Positions 19,745 to 30,371 of a DNA stretch of 64,000 nt are shown piece after piece (the stretch's first letter is position 1; every line of letters begins with the position of its first letter). The DNA lies in contig CAJNDS010001646.1 of the NCBI GenBank assembly GCA_905221605.1, positions 212,001 to 276,000 of the forward strand. The letters are read 5' to 3'. The notes under the pieces were generated by a model, which worked only from the letters and a program-made list of their open reading frames with translations, ran no database searches and was not told the origin of the DNA. The DNA comes from Symbiodinium natans. Taxonomy: Eukaryota; Sar; Dinophyceae; Suessiales; Symbiodiniaceae. A program made the position numbers and the translations under genes.

Positions 19745-22700
19745 ACTTCACTTCCGGGCTCTTGCCGACGGGCTCGCTCGCCTGGCCTCCAGATCCGACG
19801 ATGACGATGCGGAAACGCTCCTGATTCCAGTCGTGGGGGAAATCTTGCACGGACATGTGGCTGCTGGAATCGGCAGTGTGCGCTGTCATGCGAATGAAGC
19901 GGTTGTGCTCCGAGTTGTGCAAGCCGATGACTCCGTCGAAGAGGTCGCTGGCAGGTACCACGGTGAATGACTCCCACTTCCAGTTATGAGGGAAAGACTC
20001 ATGGTAGCCCCTCTTTGGGCTGACGCCCAGGTCCCCGCCACCCCTCATCGACACATACTGGTTGTGATGCGCGTTGTGCAGGGCAATCTGGCCATTCCCG
20101 GCATCCTTCACTGTGAACTTCTCCCAAGTCCAGCCCGAAACAGGGTAGTCACTGGCAGCTTTCGGAGGGGAGCGTCCCATGTCGGTAGGGTGCATGTTCA
20201 GGAACCGGTTGTGTACCTTGGGGACCAGATGAACCCTAAAAAATGGGGTCATCTTTACCCTCTATACTACTATACTTCCTATTAAGGTCATATGAACCAT
20301 AAAACTAGTATCATTCCTGTTAAGGTAATATGAACCATGAAACTACGATAATTCCTATTAAGGTAATATGAGCCTTAAACCCTGTTAGGGCTCATCTCGT
20401 CCCCAAGGTACTTGGCAGTGTAGGGCGACAACCGTGCCGGGCTCCAGGTATGGCTTCACGGGCAGCACATGGAAGCGCTCCCAGGCCCAGCCTATTCGTA
20501 CTGTTGGTTTTAATCCCTAAACCCTATAGACCCTAAACCCTACATTCCCCTATAGACCCTTTAAGGGAACTTGAAAACCCACAGTTAGCCTTGGGAGTGC
20601 CAGATGCCAGCCGGAGGATGGTGGCTGTAGCCGACGCCATCGTTGCGCATCTGAAGGAACCGGTTGTGGTCGTGCCAGAGGCCCACGTCCCCACCAAAGG
20701 CAGGCCACATTTCAAACTTCTCCATGCCCCATCCGGCAGGAAACCGATCTGGGTCCCTGTGAGGGCTGACACCACCCAGCTTCACGAAGCGGTTGTGCCT
20801 GCTGTTATGCAGTGCAATGTACTTATGATCCACGTGGACCACCGTGAAACGCTCATGGGTCCACCCATCAGGGAGCTCCATGGGCACCTCCCCGGTACGG
20901 TCCAGATGGTCACGTCGCATGGCCAGGAAGCGGCGGTGGTGCTTGTTGTAGAGGGCCACCGTGGTTCCAGGCACGAGCTTCCTAGACTAAATTTTGCATT
21001 TTTTGCTGCTTCTTGGGAATCAAAGTACCCAAAAATTAAAATGTTCCAAGTATCCCCAAGCTTCGGTGTTGCGTCCACAACCGTGAAGCGCTCCCACGTC
21101 CAACCATCTGGAATATGATCGACGGGCCCCTTCCAGCCAATCCCATTCCCGGACAGCTGCATCCACTTGTTTCCACGGGACTTGAGGCCGACCTCTCCAT
21201 TTCCGAGATCCACCACATTGAAGCGCTCTGCTCCCCATTCGTGGGCAGGCGGGAGGTCGTTCACGTTTCTGTGAGGGCTGACCCCACCTGCGCGACTTAA
21301 TTTTATATATGCATATATACGTGGTACCCCCTCCCCCAAAAAAAATACCACACTTCCCTATGCTTTGCCATGAGGTCTGGTCCTAATCCTGATGCATTGC
21401 CGTCATTCAAAGCTGCAAACTGAACACTTTAAAGTTACATACTCATATGTGGCTATCTTGTCCAGATTCGGACTTTTTTTTCCGGCTCCCCAAATCCAGA
21501 ATTCCAGTTTTTTCGGCCCCCCCAATTGCAGAACTCCAGATTTTTTCTGACCCCTAATTCCAGAAATCCAGGTTCTGGAATTCGGGAATTAGGGGTCTGA
21601 AAGAAACTGGAATTCTGCTATTAGGGGGTTCTGGGATTCGGAATTATACGTCTGAAACAATTGGAATGGTTTCTTTCTTAATGAACACGAAATAGCCCTT
21701 ACTTAAATGAACCAAACCCATGTACTAATGAAAGAATTGAAAGTAGCAAGTCAAACAAACTGCATGTTAATGTTACAAACGAAAGCAACTGCATGAAGCA
21801 ACTAATTTACTGAGCTGAGCACCGCTTAAATAAAAGTGCTTGAATACCTCAGCATTCGCAAGAAATACCATCTAACTGATGAAATGAGCACAAGTTGAAC
21901 TTACTACATTTTACATTCGGGCATAGCGTAACTTGATGCATGTGGTCTCAAAAAGAAGAAGTTAGTCCACATAGGGGCCATTACAATAAAGGTCGTGATT
22001 TAACTAGTTCAGTGGGCAACTGGCCCTTAGACATTAGGGCATAAGTGGAATTTAACAAATTAGGGGTTAATGGAGTCAAGTAGTGTAAATTGGTGCATGT
22101 ACGGTCTTAAAGAAAGTTAATCCACATAGGGGCCAGTTCAATAAAGGTCGAAAATTTAGTTACTTCAATGTGCAATTAGCCCTTAGACAAACTAGATGAA
22201 CTGAATTTTTTCTTATCAGGAAACCTCAGCATCATTGAAACTAATCGCACCACTTCAGTTATTCTTTAAAGGACAGGATTCTAGGTATTCAAGTCACTTA
22301 ATTCTTTTAGCTAAGGGCCCAGTGATTTTTTTCAGCTGATCATAAGCCTTACTAAAATGAATTACATGAATGGAATAATGGAAAATACGTAGACTAAACA
22401 AGTTGATTCAGCAATTCATCCAAGTATTTGGAAGCATGATTCAATTAGTTGAGTTAAACGGTAATTAAATACGAGAGGTTTAAGAAAAGGATTGGAATCT
22501 ACTTAATTTAGATCACGGAATTTCTTTTACTCGCACGTGAATGCAACTATTTCAGTTAATTAAGTTGCGGTCCTTCAACAAGTACTTCTAAACATTTTCA
22601 TTGACCCTCCACTCCCTCCACGCTGAAAACAACAAACGTTGCGCATGAGTGGCCTAGTAGCTGTCCTTTATTCTTTGCGTATCAGCTCATGATGCATCTG

Positions 22701-25700
22701 TTGTAAGTCTTGCTTCTCGGGGGATGTCTTTAACCTTGCCTATTCAGGGGCCTGTTCAGCTCTGCTTATTCGGGATACCGGTGCCGGGTCTGGGGTCTTG
22801 TAAGTTGTGCTTATTGGGAGATACTCGTATATTTAAGTCTTGCTTATTGGATGATGTTACAGGACAGTCGCTCTTCCTAGGGTTTGGGGCCTTGTAAGCT
22901 TAAAAACAAATAATTTATCTAGTATAGCCGATTTGTTGAGTTTACTTGGTTCCATTAAACTCCTTAGCTATTTTGATGTCCGACTTACAGAGGGACCATA
23001 TTATAGGAAGATATCGGTGTCACAATGCTTCTTATAGTTTATATGAGCAAGGGGTGGAGAAGAGGGACAGTGAAAGAAAGGTGTGGATCCTGGGCGGGAG
23101 TGGGGGGGGGGGACCTTGGATCTGCAAATTTATACTGCGAGCATCCATCAATTGACTTTCCAAATTCCCAGCCTCCATCTTTTTGAATTGTTTCTTCGGA
23201 CCCACAATTTGATTGGTATCATATCCAGAGGTTTCATAGTGGGATACAGAAAAAAACAGGGTGTAGCATATATATGTACATATATATGCCTGTAGAAATA
23301 AATAACATAATACATAAATAAATGAAGAAAGAAACAAATAAATAAATAATATATATATATATATGTATAAACATGACTCATTTGATTTAAGGCAACGTCT
23401 CTCAGCAAAAAGCGGGGGGGGGGGGGGGGGCATGTCTCAGAAAGAGGGCCAATCACAGGGCCCCGAGCCTTCCTTGACGAAGCGGTTGTGCTGCGCGTTG
23501 TGCAGGGCGATCTGACCGCCCCCGGCATCCACCACCTTGGGGACTAAAAGAACCCAAAAGTTGAATTCGTATATCTATATATATATGTACATAAACAGGT
23601 ATACACTCTACTACTATAATTCCTATGAAGCTATATGGACCATAAACCCTTTGAGGGTCCATTTCGTCCCCAAGACACGGTGAAGCGCTCGTGCGTCCAC
23701 CAGTCACGAATGCCGTCAGGAGTCGCTTCCGGGCTCGTCCAAAGCTTATCAGGCCACATGCCCATGTAGCGGTTATGGGCCTTGTTGTGGAGGGCAATGA
23801 CCTCAGGGACTAAGGACAAACCCTAAACGGCTTGCTGTTCCCTAGAAATCTAGGGTTTGTAGATTATAGCATATTCGGTTGATGATCACAATTACAAAAG
23901 GAAGAACACTTCATTTTTTTCAACATGCCCAAAACCCCTACCCCTGATCCCATAAGTTCTTTAAAAGTATATATATATATATATAGAAGTATTGTACCAC
24001 ACCCCCCGAAGTTTCGCTTGAGGGGGTATGCCCTTATGGGGTACGTTGAAGATTTCTTACAAGAGTACGACGCTAAACCCTAAACCCCAAAACCTCACAA
24101 CCCTAAGCCCTAAACCCCAAAACCCCTAAACAAAACTCGTCCCCGAGGCACCGATCCGGGCCGAAGCTCGAGTCCCTTCACGCGGCCAGCGTCCTTGGTA
24201 GAGAAGTCGGAGAGGGCGCGGATGGCAGTCTTCTTGGTCTCCTTATCTTCTCCAAGAACTTCAACAGGAAGAGTTATAAAAGGCTAAGCTTCAACTCTGC
24301 TATGAGCTTATGATCCTTCCTAGAAAAGCAAGGAAGCCCCTAAACGAGGCTTCAACCGCTCAACTCTTCTGTAAGTCTCCACGGAGATCCATGGGATGGC
24401 GCTCAAGATGACAGCAAACTGCACCCCGATGTCCGCCAGAGGGGCCCTTTTCGTTGGGCTTTGGTACGGCCCGAAGCCCATCCTGAGGGGAAATAGAGGT
24501 CTAGACCTTCAGAATGGGGATTCGGGATCCATACAAGGCTGCAAATGTTTGAATTAGGCACATCTGCAAGTTTTGCGTAAAAACAACTTCAAGGATCTGG
24601 ATCCCCAACTCCAGGCTGTTGCCGTCGAGGAGGCCTGAAATCTCGAAGTTCGACATCCCGGGCTTCTTGAACTTAAAGATCTCGATGACGCTGTCCTTGC
24701 CCTGGCCTATGCTGAACTTGGAAACCTAGCAGAACTTATAAATTGTATAACCTAGCAGAACTTATACAATTTTAGCTGGTTTCTTGGCGGGAATTATAGT
24801 ACCAAAAAACCAACAAACACTTATACTTTTTGCTGGTTTCTTCTAGGAATGATAGTACCAAAAAAATGAAAAGAACATGATTCCCAGAAGTATCCCAAAA
24901 AGTGGCCTTGGGCCTCCTGCATGGCGCTCAGGTGCCGCAAGGCCTCGGGGCCCCGGAGCTCCCAGGTCTTGTTGGCCTCGGCTTGGTCGCTGTAGTCGAT
25001 GGAGGCCATGTAGAGGTCCTCAGACTCGGTCCTGCAGTCGAACCCTTGACATCCCTTGACCCTAAACCCGAAACCCTAGACCCTAACCCTAAACCCACAG
25101 ACTCCGTCCTCCAGTAGTAGGAGGACTCGGCCTCTGCCACATCGGAACTTTCTTCGGCTTCTCCCTTTTCGGCTTCCCCTTGCTCACTGGCACTGTAAGA
25201 GACGTTGCTCTTTCTCTCCAAGAGCTTCATGGGGGCAAAAGCGTGCCTCGATTCGCCCTTGGCGATGCCGATCGGGGATCTCCATGTTTGATAGCCTCCC
25301 TGGAGGTTTTCTTTCACAAACTTCGTGTGGTCGCCGAAGCGCTTCGCAAGGCGCAGCGTCCGGCTGAAAAGGAGGTGGCCGCCCCCAGTTTTGATCTCCG
25401 AGCGCAGCACTGTGAGGTCCAGGCCGCCAGGCATATGGTTTGGCCAGCACACTGTGGTGATCAACCTCCACTCTTCCCTTAGAACCTTCAAAAACTAGGA
25501 CTCTTAACATTCCCTTGCGTTTATATACAACAAATAGAAAATGATTCGTAAGGGGGCTATAGCAACTTGAAGAGAGGCTTTGGCAGAAGCTCGACAGATA
25601 AGCCTGCAACAAAGGCGACCACTGGCTGAATTGAGATCGCAAAGGACACTGAGATGCACTTCTCGATGTCCGTGCGGGCGGTGTAGAAGGAATAACCCTG

Positions 25701-28700
25701 CCACTTGTCCCAGTTCTCTTTCATCCAAGCATTGTCGCAGGGCACCGCCCAGGGCTCCAGCTTCACGAAGTCCTCCTTCTTGGCTGACTGCCAGTCAGCT
25801 TTGGTGGCCTGGCGATGATTCTCCACCTGGGCGCCGTTCTTGCTGCTTGGGGCAAAGGCGAGGCAGGAGCCAGTGTCGGCCTCCCTGCCATCGAACTGGG
25901 TGATCAGGTTTGTGACTTCCGCACTTCCGCCCACCCCCAGCTTGAACTCTGGCGCTCCTGCCTCCGCATTCATGGAGTACTGCAACAGCGAAGGGTGCAG
26001 AAGCTGCGAGTGTGCCTCCACAAGAAGATGGTCGTCCTGGTGGTGCACCACCGGCATCTTGCCGACCGCCGGGAACTCGGACACGCTGGCCTTCTGCACA
26101 AAAGAAGTACCGCCCTTCAAGGCCTTTTTCATCACAGCCGTGGCCGCCTTCGCGAAGGTCTCAATCGTTTCGCCGATGATCTCACCCAGGTGGTTCAAGA
26201 AGTTGAGGGGAGGGACGCTCCCGATGATGTTGTTGCCCAGGCACTTCGTCACCTCTGTACCTGACTCAAAATGCTGGCAGCGCATCAGCTCGTTCCCCAT
26301 CGCCAGCACGCTCTTGATGGAATTGACGTGCGTGCCTGCAAGAACCTTGACGGGCGAGGGCAGGAAGTTCAAAGGGGGTTCGAACTCCATGACGAACCTG
26401 CCCAGTCGCTTGGCAAGGCAGTGGAACGGGTTGTTTTGGTCGCAGTGATGGGTGTGGTGCAGGAGGTCGTTCATGAACCACCACATCCGCTGGATAACGT
26501 TAAAGGGCACTTTTGCCAGCTCACCCAGCTGCCCTGGTAGCCAGTTCAAAGGGGGTTCGAACTCCATGACGTGCCTGGCCACCCGCTTGGCGAGGCAGTG
26601 GAACGGGTTGTTTTTGTCGCAGTGATGGGTGTGGTGCATGAGGTCGTTCATGAACCACCACATCCGTTGGATGACCTGAAAGGGCGCGTGCGTAAGCTCC
26701 CTGATTTGGCCGGGCAGCCAGTCCAAGGGATTTGGAAAGTGCACGTCCCTGTGGCCGAAATTGCTATTGAAGAGAACGACCGTTTTCCCCACCAGAGTGA
26801 CGGAGCAGTACAGGGAACCGAAGCCAATGCTAAGCCTTTGTCCATGCAGCTGGGCACTTGGGACCCCTGTACGGCAATTTGAAGTGAAGGAGAAGCCCTT
26901 GAAGTTCATGAGGATTGTGGTTGCCTTCTCGACCGTATCGATCACGGTGTTCTGAATGAACTCAACAGCCTTGCCCTTCTCCTTCACCTTGTTGAAAGCA
27001 TCCTTCAAAGCGCCACCAGTCAAGCCAGAGCCATCGACGGCGTCAACGGCTTTATTGACTGTCCTGGTGATTGGGTCGAGCCACTTGCTGGCCACAGAGT
27101 GGTCCAAAGAGTCCGACTTCTCCGAGACACTGCGCTCCTGTCCGGTTCTCTTTCGGGATGGTTGGGTCTTTTTCCAGATGTTGGGCAGGCAGGTCCCCAA
27201 GGTCCCCAAACCCCAAACCGGACCATAAGACGGTGCCCCAATAGATCCCAATAGCCCTTATAAGACTCCCTGCCTGACGCTGCAGCAGCGCCTCCGCAGT
27301 GCTTGCGGCTCTTTCTGAGGCTGGCTCAGCCGGATGCCTCTCTTCCTCTGGAGTCTAGACGGGTCTTCAAGTCAGGGGCCTTCTTTGGACCTCTAGAGAC
27401 TCTGGAGCAGTGGAATAGGGCGCTGGGTGGCATAGGATGAGGGCCAGTCGTTTCAGCAGTGACACGGGGAAAAAATTGCGGTGCTGTCAGGCACGCCTTA
27501 TTCCCTACTTGTGTAAGGCCAGATGATCTGGATCATGTCAGATCCGCCACGTGCTGCGGCTATCTGCGGCTGCTACTGAGACGTGCCCACGCGGCATAAG
27601 GCAATCTTAAAAGCTTGCTGAACCCAACACTCACGCCGTCGTTGCTGTCCTCGTGACCTTGGTGGTGGTACTCGCGCGTCTCACGCTGGCGGTGGTGCTT
27701 GTCAAAGACTCCTTTCCTTGGGGGACCAAAGGAGCACAAACCGTACTATAAGATGCTATAAGTCCTACAAGTATGAAAGTTGAACCCACAAACCCCTTTC
27801 ATGAAGGTATCTGAAGCACTATCAAACCTTTTTAAACTAGACTTGTCAACTAAGGAAGCCTCTGCTTGTTGAGTTTCCCCCCCCCCCCCAAAGGCCCAAG
27901 GTTCAAGACATGCTGGACAGCATGAGGATCCCGGGAGTGCTTCCGTGCCATTTCCACGTGCTGGGCCTCCAAACCTTAGACGTGGCTTCCAGTATTGGGA
28001 GCGGTGTCCTACTGCATCTCTCTGCATTCTCCAGTACTCCTGGGATAGGCGGTTTCGGCAAAATGCACGATAAGGGCAGCGAAGAAGCCTGTATGCTTCT
28101 TCAGAGACTCGATCTCGAGCTGCTGGGCGTTGATCTCGGCCTGCTGCAACTGCACCACCGTCTCGAGCTGTGCCACCTCCGACACAGGTTTTGAAACTGG
28201 AGTGGGGGACATAGTGGTTGTCTCGTCTCTGCTCTCACGACAGCACCTTCATCGCGCCTTCATGAAGATGAACTCCAGATTTTGCGCCAGCGCGCCCATC
28301 CCTCGAGTTTCGTTGGTGGCATTGCCTTCCTGGCCAAGGGTCTTGAATCAACGCTGGGCCGGGAGACTTGAATTCACAGCTTACAGCGGAGCTGTCCCTG
28401 CAGTTGCCACACTGGACGGTAAGACGCGGCAGAGGGCATTCTTCTACATCATTTACTGGAAGTCGATTTCAAGCCCTGCATCTCCACTGACTCACTCACA
28501 AGACTCTCAACACCCGCGAGGTGCATTCATAAGATATCTGCACTATGTCAGACTATGTCATTGCAATTCTCTGGGAACTCATGGGGCCTACTGTATACGG
28601 CGTATACGGCCTCCTTCGGTTCCGGCATTGCGTTCGTGTCGCCGGCATCATGCAACAAGTTCGTCTCGATCAACTTCTCCACCTGCGCAGCTGAAATTTA

Positions 28701-29033
28701 TAGAAGCGGTGCGTTCTGGCACTTACCAGGATGGGCCATTAGACCCTATAACCCTGCCCTTGGAAAGGCCCTTTAATAGGGTTGATTATGGGGATTATAA
28801 GGCCGAAGTAGCCTATCCTTTTAAATACTGAAGCAGAAGCTGACAACTGGAGTCGCCGTTAGAAATGTCCTCACCTTCTCAGCCACCGTTGGGTCGTTGG
28901 AGTTGGTAATGTCGATTGGTGTCTCCGACAACTTGTAGGACTGGGCAAGGGGAGGCATCCCAAGCCAAACCACCGCCAGAATGAGAATGCGCGAAGGCGC
29001 CCACATTGCGGTGGCAAACCAGAATTGCTTCAT
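19737..29033 (-). CDS. Large secreted protein with fascin-like C-terminal repeats
   Basis: ATG at 29033 opens MKQFWFATAMWAPSRILILA, a signal peptide. Exons on the minus strand: 28875-29033, about 28595-28682, 28257-28341, 28035-28226 (coiled coil VVQLQQAEINAQQLEIESLK), 27905-28012, 27635-27716, 25564-27167, 25109-25477, 24914-25031, 24598-24725, about 24375-24482, about 24135-24250, 23679 to about 23812, 23469-23535, 21065-21287, 20590-20981, 20412-20500, 19737-20216. The 1.6-kb exon carries a tandem repeat built on LNWLPGQLGELAKVPFNVIQ. The last six exons hold nine units like IALHNSRHNRF alternating with WTWERFTV, as in fascin-type beta-trefoils, which bind actin or glycans. The joins from 23812 to the stop are all in frame. 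Function is unknown; a surface or secreted binding role is an inference. Exons 2-5 and the junctions around 24.1-24.4 kb are less sure, so two adjacent genes are possible. Confidence 0.65.
20217..20411 (-). mobile_element. Introner, family A, 195 bp, GT-AG, internal triplication
   Basis: Fills the last intron of the fascin-like gene. The minus strand starts GTACCTTGGGGACGAGATGA and ends GGTCCCCAAG before exon GTACAC, so GTAC is duplicated. The ends CTTGGGGAC and GTCCCCAAG are perfect inverted repeats. The inner word AATAGGAATTATCGTAGTTT with CATATTACC appears three times with variation (about 20273, 20310 and 20347), making this copy about 80 bp longer than its relatives. Confidence 0.9.
20982..21064 (-). 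mobile_element. Introner, family E, 83 bp, GA-AG
   Basis: The minus strand begins GAAGCTTGGGGATACTTGGA and ends AAATTTAGTCTAG; the following exon starts GAAGCTCGTG, so GAAGCT flanks both sides. Joining ACACC to GAAGCTC gives DATPKLVPGTTVAL in frame. The words GGGATACTTGGAACAT and GGTACTTTGATTCCCAAGAA recur in the larger copy at 24726-24913. Confidence 0.8.
21480..21660. repeat. Inverted repeat (foldback) in AT-rich intron
   Basis: TCTGACCCCTAATTCCAGAA on the left is matched by TTCTGGAATTCGGGAATTAG then GGGTCTGAA on the right, around a centre near 21574. Outer arms extend the symmetry (CCAGAATTCCAGTTTTTTCG versus AAACTGGAATTCTG). The arms are imperfect, total about 85 bp each, and could mark a degraded foldback transposon. 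Confidence 0.75.
21927..22190. repeat. Direct duplication, period about 155 bp
   Basis: TCCACATAGGGGCCA, then CAATAAAGGTCG, CTTCAATGTGCAA and AGCCCTTAGACA occur in the same order at about 21966-22032 and 22122-22188, preceded in both by TGCATGTNNGGTCT and an AAAGAA-rich stretch. About three-quarters of the positions agree. This supports the intron having grown by internal duplication. Confidence 0.75.
23536..23678 (-). mobile_element. Introner, family A, 143 bp, GT-AG
   Basis: The minus strand starts GTGTCTTGGGGACGAAATGG and ends TTTTAGTCCCCAAG before exon GTGGTGGATGCC. Removal gives ERFTVVDAGGGQIALHN, matching the repeat pattern of the host protein. The middle holds the family word ATAGGAATTATAGTAGTAGA plus an inserted TATATA run. 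Confidence 0.9.
24726..24913 (-). mobile_element. Introner, family E, 188 bp, GC-AG
   Basis: Related to 20982-21064 through TTTTTGGGATACTTCTGGGA and TTGGTACTATCATTCCTAGA. This copy has an internal near-duplicate: GGTACTATNATTCC, AGAAACCAGC and TATAAGTG-like words occur twice, and the terminal CTAGGTT-proximal unit AACCTAGCAGAACTTATA is present twice near 24722-24768. The exon resumes at 24725 with GTTTCCAAGTTC after CTGCTAG. Confidence 0.7.
26378..26731 (-). repeat. 177-bp in-frame coding repeat
   Basis: GGGGGTTCGAACTCCATGAC and the following 120 bases recur exactly 177 bp apart (26374 and 26551). The DNA copies are nearly identical, so the duplication is recent. Each unit encodes 59 residues with VIQRMWWFMNDLLHHTHHCD and NNPFHCLAKR. 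Two weaker units beginning PPLNFLP and PPLNFLN follow downstream in the protein. The HHTHHCD...HC pattern could bind metal; that is an inference. Confidence 0.9.
27717..27904 (-). mobile_element. Introner, family A-like, 188 bp, GA-AG
   Basis: The minus strand begins GAACCTTGGGCCTTTGGGGG and ends CTTTGGTCCCCCAAG, then exon GAAAGGAGTC. Joining GTCTT to GAAAGG yields HVLKGVFDKHH in frame, with GAA duplicated. The interior has CTTATAGTACGG and a 12-G run, and differs from typical family A copies except at the ends. Confidence 0.65.
28683..28874 (-). mobile_element. Intron carrying a family B introner
   Basis: GT-AG intron between TVAEK and VEKLIETNLL of the large secreted protein. Its middle (28739-28812) matches the intron at 47706-47806: GGCCTTATAATCCCCATAAT then CAACCCTATTAAAGGGCCT and GGGTTATAGGGT with AATGGCCCAT. 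The flanks outside the match are unique, so the element may be nested in an older intron. Confidence 0.7.
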
Positions 29034-29164
29034 TCAGGTTGATGGAAGATGATTGAAACTTAGAGGCTGCGTAGACGATTGCAGATGAACGCTCGAAACG
29101 CTCGACACGCTCGTTCCCGCAACTCCTGACACTCTGGCGGCTCTTGCGGTTCTGCAACCCTTGC

Positions 29165-29248
29165 AGACGACAAGAACCCTAAAAGGGTTTCTGGTTCCCC
29201 CATGTTCCCCCCAAGTTTAGGGTTCATGTTGGTCCCCAAGGACTGCGA
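29165..29248 (-). mobile_element. Family A introner, short copy upstream of the start
   Basis: The minus strand has CCTTGGGGACCAACATGAAC then CCTAAACTTGGGGGG, and ends CCTTTTAGGGTTCTTGTCG followed by TCTGCAAG. It lies about 130 bp upstream of the ATG at 29033 and is probably a 5' untranslated-region intron of the large secreted-protein gene. Confidence 0.6.
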
Positions 29249-29249
29249 A

Positions 29250-30370
29250 GCCCGGGCTCGATGTGAGCCATGGGTTCCCCCTAGCCTGGATGTTTCTTTG
29301 CTAGGCCCCGGTCCTGGTTAACCCTGAAACCCTGGTGCCCCTGGGGACGCTTTTGCTGGGCCGGGTTTCTGGCTTGGCGGCCGTGAAGCCCTAGCTTTTC
29401 TGGACCCTTTTGCGAGCCCACATTTTCCTGTTGTTGGAGCCATGAATTCCAAGGCTGTTACCTTCAACGATTTCCTGCGTTTGGAGCCACGAAACCCCAG
29501 GCTCTGGACATATTTTCAAAAAAAAAGGAAGTGGTTTTGGAATGTTTTGGAATCTCGGAACCATGAAGATTTCCTAAGCATCTGCTATGCATATGAGCTT
29601 GTCCCGATCTGATGTGCAGACTTCCTAGGTGCAGATCTTCAACTGATTAAAACTGGTTGCATTTCGGGGAAAGCTTTTGGAAAGCCTGCGACGAAGCGGC
29701 CAGCAAAGTACTTCTTGCAACATCAGTTCGATGATTCTTCCCGGAGGGCCCTGGTATTTTGCGAAGTCTCCCGGCGCGCCCCGAAAGCCTTTTGCAGACA
29801 CCGTTCGAGCAGCTGGGTCTTGAAGAAAGGGGCTCTGATCCCTGATCTCAATTTGGCTCGCCCCGCGATAGTCCTTTCAGGGTCTCGGGCTTTTTGTTGA
29901 AAATGGCTCCTAGACACTGCGTTGACAAAGCCCGGTTTCGGCTGTTGTGGAACCGGTGCCAAGACGCCGTCGAACCGGTGCCACGGAGCCCGCGAATCGA
30001 TACGATCCACGGAAAGGTCTTGAAGTCAGTTTTCGCATGGGCCTGGCGGAGTGCACGATTTCGAGCCCGTGTCCCAGCGTTTTTTTTGGGTAATTTTCGC
30101 GCTCTCGGGTCCAAGAAAAAACGGAGGGTCTGCCGGACCTGAGCCTTTTCAGGGTGCGGCGGGGTCTACGGGTGGGAGGGGGGTTTAGGATGGGGGAAGG
30201 AGATGCCCCGTGATGCTCGCTTTTTTCCGTTTGTTTTTGGTAACGGTATTCTAGCTCGCTTTGGGCCGATGTTTTCGCCGTAACGGTTTTTATCTAGAGT
30301 GCTTTTGCGTGGGTTCCCTTCCCCGGTTTCCTTCTCTAACCCTTCAGGGCGTAAAGGGCACCCGAACCCC
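29250..30370. other. No confident gene; degenerate repeats
   Basis: Between 29260 and 29520 a phrase of the kind GAGCCATGNNTTCC, CTTTNNTGG, GGGTTTCTGG recurs loosely every 70-80 bp. Frames of about 60-95 codons on both strands between 29715 and 30142 overlap each other and show no preference by composition. I would not annotate a gene here. Confidence 0.4.
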
Positions 30371-30371
30371 T

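Larger units (their letters stand above)
21288..23468 (-). other. 2.18-kb AT-rich intron of the fascin-like gene
   Basis: GC-AG intron: the exon ends GTCAAGGAAG at 23469 and resumes GTGGGGTCAGCC at 21287, giving FVKEGGVSPH in frame, nearly identical to FVKLGGVSPH later in the same protein. Base composition is much richer in A and T than the surrounding 50-55% GC DNA. It contains a foldback (21480-21660), a direct duplication (21927-22190), a TA/TTTA microsatellite (23262-23365) and a 20-bp poly-G run next to the donor. No open frame of note is present. Confidence 0.8.
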
